A stretch of DNA of 18,612 bases from Candidatus Lloydbacteria bacterium RIFCSPLOWO2_02_FULL_54_12 (GTDB lineage: Bacteria > Patescibacteriota > Minisyncoccia > Phycocordibacterales > UBA6899): positions 1 through 18,612 of the forward strand of contig MHLS01000036.1 in assembly GCA_001819095.1 (NCBI GenBank), in the 5' to 3' direction. Shown piece after piece: positions 12,072-18,612 of the stretch. The position numbers and the translations under genes were made by a program. The stretch's first letter is position 1. Each line of letters opens with the position of its first letter. The notes under the pieces were generated by a model. That model searched no databases. It saw only the letters and a list, made by a program, of their open reading frames with translations, and was not told where the DNA came from.

Positions 12072-13190
12072 TCAGATCCCAAAAAACTCGTTCTTCATAT
12101 TCTCCGCATGTGACACGCGTTCATACCGCCGCATGCCCATGAGTATTCCGAGTCCCGCAAACTCGGTGAGCAAATGCGAACCGCCGTAACTCATGAACGG
12201 AAGCGTCTGTCCCGTCACAGGAAGCAGTCCCATATTCATTCCGACATGGATTGTAAGCTGGGTCATAAAGAATATCGCCAGTCCGAGCGCGAAGAGCGTC
12301 TCGAAGTTCGACGCTCCGAGGAACGCCGCGTGGAGTACCCTCCAGATGACGATGCCGAAGCAAAGAAGCAGGAGGAGTACGCCGACGAAACCCCACTCTT
12401 CGGCAAACGATGCAAAAATGAAATCGGTCTGATATTGCGGGAGAAATTTGAGGCGTGACTGCGTTCCATATCCGATACCCTTGCCCAAGAACTCTCCCGA
12501 GCCGACGGCGATCGTCGACTGGTGCGCATTATATCCGGCACCGCGGACGTCGGTGAGCGGATGTACGAAGGTCTTAATGCGTTCTTTTTGATAGGGCGCG
12601 AAGGCAAAAAACCACAAGAAGAGAAACGCGAGTGCACCAGCGAGAAAGACGAGGAGCAGGTGTTTCTTTGAGATCCCCGAAACAACGGTCATGCCGAACC
12701 AAATGGCAAAGAGGATGATCGCGGAGCCGAAATCCGGTTGGATCAACACCAAAAGGAACGGGATGAGCGCGTAAAATCCCGAAATGAAAATATGTTTCCA
12801 ATGCGCTATCTCCACGTGGCGGCGGGAGAAATACTTCGCGAGGAGGAGGATGAGCACGAGCTTCATCGGCTCCGCCGGTTGAATAGAAAAGAGACCGAGC
12901 TGGAACCACGATTGCGCACCGGAGACCGCGCTTCCCAAAGAGAAGAGCGCGAGAAGAAGAGCTATGGAAGAGAGGTAGAGTGTAAGAATTGCCTGGGTCT
13001 TCCGTAATGCACGGAGATCAAGCAAGGAAAGTCCGAGGCATACGGCAAGGGCTATGCCGACCCAAAATATCTGCCGCTCAAAAAAGTCGTTCTCCCCGAC
13101 GAAGACATACATCGAAATAAGTCCGGCGCCGGTGATGGGGATAAGGGCAAGAAGGAGTATCCAATCGATGTGGCGGAAGTGAGAAAGCAT
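12072..13190 (-). CDS. rodA: SEDS-family peptidoglycan glycosyltransferase, RodA/FtsW type
   Basis: A 372-aa polytopic membrane protein, about ten helices, typical RodA length. SEDS proteins polymerise lipid II into glycan strands together with a class B penicillin-binding protein. Seen: FSIQPAEPMK (101-110; usually QPSE.AK), QPDFGSA (151-157), and QYQTDFIFASFAEEWG (252-267), where D256 matches the catalytic Asp of the family. Near the C-terminus GMNMGLLPVTGQTLPFMSYGGSHLL is the standard signature, with QTLPF where FtsW usually has GLPLPF. This favours RodA over FtsW, but only moderately. The ATG at 13190 begins just before the first helix. It is convergent with the GT4 gene, with a repeat hairpin between the stops. 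Confidence 0.92.
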   Translation of the reverse strand: MLSHFRHIDWILLLALIPITGAGLISMYVFVGENDFFERQIFWVGIALAVCLGLSLLDLRALRKTQAILTLYLSSIALLLALFSLGSAVSGAQSWFQLGLFSIQPAEPMKLVLILLLAKYFSRRHVEIAHWKHIFISGFYALIPFLLVLIQPDFGSAIILFAIWFGMTVVSGISKKHLLLVFLAGALAFLFLWFFAFAPYQKERIKTFVHPLTDVRGAGYNAHQSTIAVGSGEFLGKGIGYGTQSRLKFLPQYQTDFIFASFAEEWGFVGVLLLLLCFGIVIWRVLHAAFLGASNFETLFALGLAIFFMTQLTIHVGMNMGLLPVTGQTLPFMSYGGSHLLTEFAGLGILMGMRRYERVSHAENMKNEFFGI

Positions 13191-13264
13191 GAGTGAGTAT
13201 CTTGTGCCTCGTAAACCTAATTCGCGAGAACAGCATGGTAAACCAAAGAGCCGTTGGTGTATGG

Positions 13265-13336
13265 GGATTTAAGATTTAAGATTTAGGAATTCAAAGAGTA
13301 ATATCTTAAATCTTATTTCCTAAATCTTAAATCCCA
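13265..13336. repeat. AT-rich palindromic repeat, copy 2 (between rodA and the VWA gene)
   Basis: An inverted repeat with outer arms GGGATTTAAGATTTA / TAAATCTTAAATCCC. The right arm (13308-13333) is the exact reverse complement of 26 nt in the 16S V1 insert starting at 910. The rest of the 13191-13354 gap holds the end of the TACAAGGT-like degenerate unit and no gene. Confidence 0.8.
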
Positions 13337-13340
13337 TGAA

Positions 13341-13376
13341 ATACGAGGTCAGACCTAAGGCGTAAGGTCCGGCGTC
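13341..13376. repeat. Degenerate TACAAGGT-type unit (copy 7) forming the VWA gene 3' end
   Basis: ATACGAGGTCAGACCT followed by AAGGCGTAAGGTCCG resembles a decayed copy of the TACAAGGTCGGACCTT hairpin. It contains the TAG stop codon at 13355-13357 and the final residues (PDLTP) of the VWA protein. Confidence 0.4.
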
Positions 13377-14764
13377 GGGAGCGACATGGTATTGACGCGC
13401 GGAATGATCTCGATAACTGACGGACCTTTCTTGCAGATCGCGGTGGCGATCTCCTGATAGATCTCGCCAAGTTCCGCACCCGATGCCGCCTGATAGTAAT
13501 ACTCCGGACTGGTGGAAAGTCGTGCCAAAAAGTCACCTTTCACTTCATCGCCGAGACCAATCGTATAGATACCGATATCCTGCGCTTTCGCTTCGTCGGC
13601 AAGTTTTTGCGCATATAACGAGGGATACTCTTTGTCCGCCGGATCCTGCGGATTCTCCGGCCTCGTCGGGATCCCGTCGGTCAAGAGAACGATGATCGGG
13701 CGCGCCTTTTCACTCGCGCGATAGGTCGCGAGTTCGTTCACCGCCCTCCGTATCGCATCGCCGATGTTGGTGTACTGGAGCCCACTCTTCCCTATCGCGG
13801 TACGCTCGATCGCACGCTTCAAACGGAGAATGTCATGCGTGAGCGTCTGGTCGATCGGGTGCGAGGCTTCGGTCGCAAACGAGACGTACGCCGCCTGATC
13901 AACGGCAGTAAGCCGCTCGACGAATCGCGCCGCGGCGTTTTTCGCCACAGTCAGCGGCTGCGGAGGGTTCGTGCTGTCGGAGGCCATGGAACCCGACCGA
14001 TCAAGCGCAAGAACGATATCGACCGGTGTCTCGCATTTTTCCGTTTCGGCAACATAGGAGAGCGGGGAGGGCCAAGTGAAAAAGAGTTTCTCGCTTTCTT
14101 TGGGTTCTATTTTCCCCACCCTTGTTGAAGAGACCGCAACGGAATTTCCCGTCACATCGTAGACGACCACCGTGACCTCGATATTGCGAAGAACTTCAAG
14201 TTCCTCGTTCGTAAGAAGGGCCTTCAACTTGGGCAACTTGTCGGTGCCGACGAGCATCTTCTCGGAGACCGAAATGTCCGCCTTCGGGTCACTGACGGAG
14301 ACCCACGGGAAGTCCGGCGCGATCTCGATCGCCCCCCGCGCGGGCACTTTCTCCCCCGTCAGCATATTTCCGGAAAAGATCGCAAACCGTTCATTCGGAG
14401 AAGCGAACGTTTCACCGGCTCGTTCTGCGATAACGTTGTCGGACGCGTCGAAGAGTTTAGCCGTGTACGGAAGCCGCGGTGCACCCGCCGCAAAATTCGG
14501 ATTTTCTACGTACGCAACGACATCGTACGCGCCCTTGCGAATAGGAAACACTTTCGCCCAGATGATCTTGAGCGGCTCTGCCTTGTCCTTACAGACGAGC
14601 GCACAAGAACCACCGCAGTCTATGCCTTCCTCGTTCTGGTTCTCTTTGCCGTCAAAACACGTCGGAGCCTTCCGGAGCATCACCCAGACCGGAAGAACGA
14701 CCAATAAGAGAAAAGCCGCCAAAAGGATGAGTGCAATAACGGTCCGTCGTCTGTTCCGCCACAT
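13355..14764 (-). CDS. Membrane-anchored VWA-domain protein with a Cys-rich N-terminal motif
   Basis: A 469-aa protein. Residues 9-28 form one membrane helix, so the rest faces outside. It is followed by CFDGKENQNEEGIDCGGSC and ALVC (residues 36-58), a Cys cluster of a type I associate with Parcubacteria surface proteins. Residues about 60-245 look like one or two beta-rich domains. A von Willebrand factor A domain follows, with the MIDAS residues DRSGS (255-259), a Thr in LQYTNIGDAI and the Asp of LLTDGIP (about 357-363). VWA domains bind partners through a metal ion; the partner here is unknown. The ATG at 14764 lies 11 nt after an extended -10 box. Upstream in the same direction is the giant repeat protein, suggesting a shared cell-surface role. 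The last residues come from a degraded palindromic repeat. Confidence 0.88.
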   Translation of the reverse strand: MWRNRRRTVIALILLAAFLLLVVLPVWVMLRKAPTCFDGKENQNEEGIDCGGSCALVCKDKAEPLKIIWAKVFPIRKGAYDVVAYVENPNFAAGAPRLPYTAKLFDASDNVIAERAGETFASPNERFAIFSGNMLTGEKVPARGAIEIAPDFPWVSVSDPKADISVSEKMLVGTDKLPKLKALLTNEELEVLRNIEVTVVVYDVTGNSVAVSSTRVGKIEPKESEKLFFTWPSPLSYVAETEKCETPVDIVLALDRSGSMASDSTNPPQPLTVAKNAAARFVERLTAVDQAAYVSFATEASHPIDQTLTHDILRLKRAIERTAIGKSGLQYTNIGDAIRRAVNELATYRASEKARPIIVLLTDGIPTRPENPQDPADKEYPSLYAQKLADEAKAQDIGIYTIGLGDEVKGDFLARLSTSPEYYYQAASGAELGEIYQEIATAICKKGPSVIEIIPRVNTMSLPTPDLTP

Positions 14765-14775
14765 AGGTATTCATC

Positions 14776-14784
14776 ATAATAGCA
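14776..14784 (-). promoter_or_regulatory. Extended -10 promoter of the VWA gene
   Basis: TGCTATTAT on the minus strand ends 11 nt before the ATG at 14764, predicting a leader of about 5 nt. The gap 14765-14853 shows a short GC hairpin next to the upstream gene's stop codon (AGCGG / CCGCT, about 14836-14855) but no U-tract. Confidence 0.5.
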
Positions 14785-14853
14785 AAAACACCCGCAATGA
14801 GCCACATTTTTGCGTTTAGACGACGCGAAATGGTCCGAGCGGGGGTTCCACCG

Positions 14854-17800
14854 CTACTGATCTTGGAATTTAAAGGTCGGCGGTACTCCCGCGCCGTTCA
14901 CCTGAAAAGTCACCGTGGGGTGGTTTTGCAATCGCGCCATTCCGCTCCGGTCACCCAAAACCGACGGTACGAAACGGATGGTCACGATGTGGGAACCGGG
15001 GGTGAGCATCAGCGGGCAGCCGGCGACGCAGATGAAGTCGGGGGGAAGGACGAGGTCGTCTGCGCCGTAACTCACGCTTCCGTAGTTGGTCACCGTGAGG
15101 TTGAGCTCCTTTGGGCGGTTGAGGACGACATTGCCGAAGTTGAGGTTGGAAACGGAGATCGGGAGTACGCCATTCCCTAAGACGGGACGAACGAGAGGCG
15201 ACGGGGGCACGGTGTTCGTTCCGGTGAAGGTAATGTTTCCCTGAATGAGGCCGAGGGTCGATCCGGGCGCAAAGCGAATGGTGACCGTGCGCGTAGTGCC
15301 CTCCAAAATTCCGGCGAGAGAGTAATCGCAGCCGACGATGCAGGTGAAGTATGCGGTGTTATCGGAAGTTGCCGTACCGTAGAGGATGCTCCCGGGGTCG
15401 CCGATGTTCTCGATGGTGAAATTGCGGTCATCCGTCGTGTCGGTGAAGACATCGCCGTAGTTCTGCTGTGCGGGGGTCACACGAAGTCTGGGATTTGCGA
15501 CCGGCGTGGTAAATGAGAGGACACTCCCGAAGCCCGAGCCGTCCGTGTTCTGTGCTATGGCGCAGAAGTAATAGACGGTGTTCGGTAAGAGACCCGAGGT
15601 GCTCCGGTTGAATGATTGATTGTTATTCAAATTGCGTGTGCTGGTCTGCGTGCCGAATGTGTTGTTGCAAACACCCGGATCAACCGTTCCGTACCGGAAC
15701 CAGCCGGTCGCCGGAGCGCCGGAAACAAGCGTTGCATTCAGCGTTGCGGAGACAGTCGTCACACCCGTCGCGGGCCCTGTGGTGATCGACGGACCGGAAG
15801 ATGCCACCACGACGTTTGTCCAAGGACCGCAGTTATTGCCCTCGTCGGACTCAGTAATCGTCCCCGTGTCACCTGCGGAGCTCTTATCCGCGCACGCGCG
15901 GACAGAGTAGGTGCCGGCCGCGGTGAATGTGTACGCAGGCGATGTCGTGGCCTCGCTCGATCCTGCGGCAAGCATACTCACCGTTGATGGCGCAAGGTCG
16001 ATGATAGTGCCGCCACCCGCGGGAGCACTTGCGACCTGGAAGAAACTCCGAAAGGTTGGTCCGGGTCCATAGCGGTAGATAATTCCCGTCGAACCGGAAC
16101 CGGTGCCGACGAACACCGACTCGCCGGCGAACGAGAATGAGTGGACGTTGATCTGTGGTGTGTCTCGGAAAAGCGCCCAATCACCCGCAGCATCGCAATC
16201 GCTCGAGGTCGGACAACGGTAGATAAATGCACTCGGATACGTTCCCGCGTAGAGGTAGTTGCCCGTGCCACCAAACCCAAGTGTCATGACCTCTGACTCA
16301 GTGGAATCATACGCAACACTCCAATCGCCCGCAGCATCGCAATCGCTCGAGGTCGGACAACGGTAGATGACTCCGTTATCCCGTGTCCCCGCATAAAGTA
16401 CTCCATTGATTGCATCCACCTCAAGCGACAGGACTCGTGACTGTGGTGAATCGTACGCCACACTCCAATCGCCCGCAGCGTCGCAATCGGTCGAGGTCGG
16501 GCAACGATAGATAAACCCACTCGGGTACGTTCCCGCGTAGAGCACAGCGTTCGCGGGGTCGTAGACAATGGAGTAGACATCATTTTCCGTCGTGTCGAAC
16601 GCCACGCTCCAGTCGGTCTGCGCGTCGCAGCCAGTGATCAACGCGCAACGATAAATGACCCCGTCATTAAATCCGGCCGCTGCGTAAAGAACGCGGTTGC
16701 CATGGTCAATGGTGAAGGTTCGTATGGCTATGCTTCCTACAATCGGTGAATCAAAAACTTGGCTCCAATCCGTGGCCGCATCGCAACCACTCGAGGTCGG
16801 GCAACGGTAGATCAGACCATTGAGCGAAGTCCCGGCATACACCGTACCCGACACAGCGTCCACAACAAGACTCTCGATATACGTATCCGGGGAATCGAAA
16901 GAAAGTGTCCAATCCGTCGAGGAGTCGCAACGCGTGTTTATGTCACAACGATAGATGGACGCACTCACTGACACTCCGGCATACAGCACGCCTGCACTCG
17001 CATCAAATACCGTCGCGGAAAATACCCGGTCTGGGTCAGTGCGTAAGTAAGAGGTGCCCCAAAAACTCGGCGCGCCTGCGTCCGTGGATGCGCTCCCGAT
17101 ATTCGAGATGGTCGAGGCGAAGGTGATGGGCACACCGACAATCGCACCACTCGGTGTGGGTGCGGAAGCGGTAAGATCGGGTGCGGAAACGACGGCGACA
17201 GTAAGTTGTGCGGAGGCTTGGACTACATTGTCCAGCGAGGTCATGACACGGTTGCCAACAGTTGAATTGCATAATGCGCCACTCACCCCACAAGCCACCG
17301 CCACAAATCTGCCGTTGCCATACGCAACAGAGGTCCAGAGGTTATTCGCAGCACTAGAGCGAGCGGTCCAAGTGACTCCGTCGGGTGAGGTCATAACGCG
17401 GTTACCAGTGCCACTTTGAGATACCGCCACAAAGATGCCGTTGCCGTAGGTGATATCCATCCATTGGTTGTTTGCCGCGCTCGTGCGAGCCGTCCACGTT
17501 ATTCCTCCTCCGCTGGAAATCATGATGTGATCAACGGCAGAAGTGCCGGCACCAACCACAGCGAAAGTGCCGTTGCCGTAGGTGACACCGCGCCATGCAT
17601 CGTTGTCGCCCGCAGCTGAGAGAACTGTCCAGGTGATACCATCAGGAGAGGTCATCACGCGATCTCCCACTGCACCACAACCGGCACTCCCGCCGCATGA
17701 CACCGCCACGAAGAGGCCGTTGCCGTATGTGACTCCGAGCCATGTGTCGTTATCTCCAGCGGCAGTGCGCGGCGTCCAAGTAATCCCGTCGGGGGAGGTC

Positions 17801-18612
17801 ATAACATGGTCACCGGAAGCACCCGTTGCCACCGCAACAAAAACCCCGTTGCCGTAAACAACATCGTACCAAAAATCGTTATCACCGGCGGCCGAACGAA
17901 CCGTCCAATTGATGCCGTCAGGAGAAGTCATGACACGGTCTCCCGATGCGCCCACCGCCGCAAAAATGCCGTTGCCGTATGCGACACCATACCACCAATC
18001 GTTGTTGCCCGCAGCACTTCTCCCTGTCCAATTGATACCATCGGGGGAGGTCATCACCCGATGATCACCAAAGTGACCGACCGCAACGAAGAGACCGTTG
18101 GCAAATGTGACCGCATCCCACTCGTCGTTGTCGCCGGCAGCCGAGCGAACCGTCCAATTGATACCATCGGGGGAGGTCATCACGCGATCGGGGCTATACG
18201 CTGACACCGCCACGAATAGGCCGTTTCCGAAGGCAACGTCGCTCCAACCATAACTCGTACTGGTAACGTTTCGCGGGGTCCAGTTTATGCCGTCGGGAGA
18301 AGTGATGATGCGGTTGCCGCCAAAGTCACTCCCCACCGCGACGAAAATGCCGTTGCCGTACGCGACGTCTTCCCACCAGTCGTCATTGCCAACAGCGCTT
18401 TGGGGAGCCCACGTTACGCCACTACCGCCAGAAAGAGACATGCATCGCACGCCACGGAATTCATCAGCAAAGTATGGGCCCGACGAACCCCAACTAAACG
18501 ACGTCGAACCCCCCGTAACAATTTTGTTTCCGATATCCCACAGAGTTGCGAAAGATGCGCTCACGTAGACATCACAATTCGTGGTATTGGCCGACGAGTA
18601 CGAAGGCGTAGA
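14854..18612 (-). CDS. Giant secreted repeat protein: SPDG repeats, CARDB with nested propeller, FN3, two ASH-like domains (5' partial)
   Basis: The frame is open to the window edge and no start is needed inside it, so the N-terminus is missing; 1252 codons are visible. In order: a Cys-containing segment; nine tandem repeats of about 40-50 aa (17215-18400) with the pattern YGNGxFVAV...RVMTSPDGxxWTxRSAAG, probably beta-propeller blades; a CARDB-like domain starting APDLTASAPTPSG (about 17170); a second set of seven YRCPTSSDCDAAGDW repeats (about 16050-17035) inserted in the CARDB loop; the rest of CARDB ending ESDEGNNCGPWTNVVV (about 15810-16045); a fibronectin type III-like domain (about 15495-15795); and two ASPM-SPD-2-Hydin-like domains (about 14870-15490). 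No C-terminal anchor is seen. Adhesion or display on the cell surface is inferred from architecture only. Confidence 0.85.
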   Translation of the reverse strand, partial: STPSYSSANTTNCDVYVSASFATLWDIGNKIVTGGSTSFSWGSSGPYFADEFRGVRCMSLSGGSGVTWAPQSAVGNDDWWEDVAYGNGIFVAVGSDFGGNRIITSPDGINWTPRNVTSTSYGWSDVAFGNGLFVAVSAYSPDRVMTSPDGINWTVRSAAGDNDEWDAVTFANGLFVAVGHFGDHRVMTSPDGINWTGRSAAGNNDWWYGVAYGNGIFAAVGASGDRVMTSPDGINWTVRSAAGDNDFWYDVVYGNGVFVAVATGASGDHVMTSPDGITWTPRTAAGDNDTWLGVTYGNGLFVAVSCGGSAGCGAVGDRVMTSPDGITWTVLSAAGDNDAWRGVTYGNGTFAVVGAGTSAVDHIMISSGGGITWTARTSAANNQWMDITYGNGIFVAVSQSGTGNRVMTSPDGVTWTARSSAANNLWTSVAYGNGRFVAVACGVSGALCNSTVGNRVMTSLDNVVQASAQLTVAVVSAPDLTASAPTPSGAIVGVPITFASTISNIGSASTDAGAPSFWGTSYLRTDPDRVFSATVFDASAGVLYAGVSVSASIYRCDINTRCDSSTDWTLSFDSPDTYIESLVVDAVSGTVYAGTSLNGLIYRCPTSSGCDAATDWSQVFDSPIVGSIAIRTFTIDHGNRVLYAAAGFNDGVIYRCALITGCDAQTDWSVAFDTTENDVYSIVYDPANAVLYAGTYPSGFIYRCPTSTDCDAAGDWSVAYDSPQSRVLSLEVDAINGVLYAGTRDNGVIYRCPTSSDCDAAGDWSVAYDSTESEVMTLGFGGTGNYLYAGTYPSAFIYRCPTSSDCDAAGDWALFRDTPQINVHSFSFAGESVFVGTGSGSTGIIYRYGPGPTFRSFFQVASAPAGGGTIIDLAPSTVSMLAAGSSEATTSPAYTFTAAGTYSVRACADKSSAGDTGTITESDEGNNCGPWTNVVVASSGPSITTGPATGVTTVSATLNATLVSGAPATGWFRYGTVDPGVCNNTFGTQTSTRNLNNNQSFNRSTSGLLPNTVYYFCAIAQNTDGSGFGSVLSFTTPVANPRLRVTPAQQNYGDVFTDTTDDRNFTIENIGDPGSILYGTATSDNTAYFTCIVGCDYSLAGILEGTTRTVTIRFAPGSTLGLIQGNITFTGTNTVPPSPLVRPVLGNGVLPISVSNLNFGNVVLNRPKELNLTVTNYGSVSYGADDLVLPPDFICVAGCPLMLTPGSHIVTIRFVPSVLGDRSGMARLQNHPTVTFQVNGAGVPPTFKFQDQ
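16050..17035 (-). repeat. Seven tandem protein-coding repeats (YRCPTSSDCDAAGDW type)
   Basis: Seven units of about 140-150 nt. Each encodes a VYAGT...GxIYRC core, the first six followed by CD..TDW or CDAAGDW and an FDSP/YDSP turn; the seventh lacks the Cys part (GIIYRYGPG). The number seven and the strand pattern suggest a seven-bladed beta-propeller with a disulfide in each of six blades. Confidence 0.8.
17215..18400 (-). repeat. Nine tandem protein-coding repeats (SPDG/WT type)
   Basis: Nine units of about 120-150 nt encode variations of NDxWxxVxYGNGxFVAVxxxGDRVMTSPDG with xWTxRSAAG. Two units contain an extra Cys-pair insertion (SCGGSAGCGAVGD and ACGVSGALCNSTVGN) at the same place in the blade. 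The last unit is degenerate (MTSLDNVVQ). The units are close enough in DNA to have arisen by duplication and exchange. Confidence 0.8.

Noticed and set aside
14854..18612. Possible CRISPR-like array because of regular repeats
   Set aside because: The periodicity is protein-coding: units of about 120-150 nt vary by codon and keep the frame, without identical direct repeats and unique spacers.

Overview
The window looks like a chromosomal piece of a Patescibacteria / CPR bacterium, most likely of the Parcubacteria (Paceibacteria) group; this lineage call is inference. Three things point that way. The 16S rRNA gene has an expanded V1 helix and CPR-like changes at universal primer sites. The surface-protein genes are of the CARDB / HYDIN-like type and a membrane-anchored VWA protein carries a Cys cluster, both common in Parcubacteria. 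The gene set is compact: secDF, glyA, folD, a SEDS protein and envelope glycosyltransferases.

Layout. Positions 1-1100 hold the 5' two thirds of a 16S rRNA gene on the minus strand, with a boxA-like leader and a strong promoter near 1366-1393. Upstream of it, reading leftward on the minus strand, are two small Ala-rich proteins (1608-1859, 1891-2094), secF and secD (2203-4542), a PAP2 phosphatase (4649-5188), folD (5270-6121), a putative lipoprotein with a metzincin-like zinc site (6204-6848), glyA (7038-8291), an unrecognised 211-aa protein (8405-9040) and a polyprenyl-phosphate sugar-phosphate transferase (9170-10507). A GT4 glycosyltransferase (10803-11981) is the only plus-strand gene. 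It is divergent from the sugar transferase and convergent with a RodA/FtsW-type SEDS gene (12072-13190, minus). Then come a membrane-anchored VWA protein (13355-14764, minus) and a very large secreted repeat protein (14854 to beyond 18612, minus, N-terminus outside the window).

How the genes fit together. SecDF drives export of envelope and surface proteins such as the VWA protein, the lipoprotein and the giant repeat protein. The PAP2 protein, the sugar transferase and the GT4 enzyme belong to undecaprenyl-phosphate-linked glycan assembly, and the SEDS protein to peptidoglycan synthesis. GlyA and FolD are successive steps of one-carbon / folate metabolism.

The most interesting content is a set of small palindromic elements. 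(1) A hairpin family built on TACAAGGT...ACCTTGTA occurs at least seven times. One copy lies in frame inside glyA, one overlaps the glyA promoter, and fragments form the C-terminal codons of folD and of the VWA gene. The arms change together between copies. (2) An AT-rich palindrome is present both inside the 16S V1 helix and between rodA and the VWA gene. (3) Two 114-119 bp MITE-like elements share CCCGTTARARGT terminal inverted repeats and have 5-bp target duplications. One abuts the -35 box of the rRNA promoter and the other sits exactly against the start codon of the GT4 gene. Several genes also have a -10 box only 6-11 nt before the start codon, suggesting leaderless or nearly leaderless mRNAs. 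No tRNA, CRISPR array or transposase gene was found.
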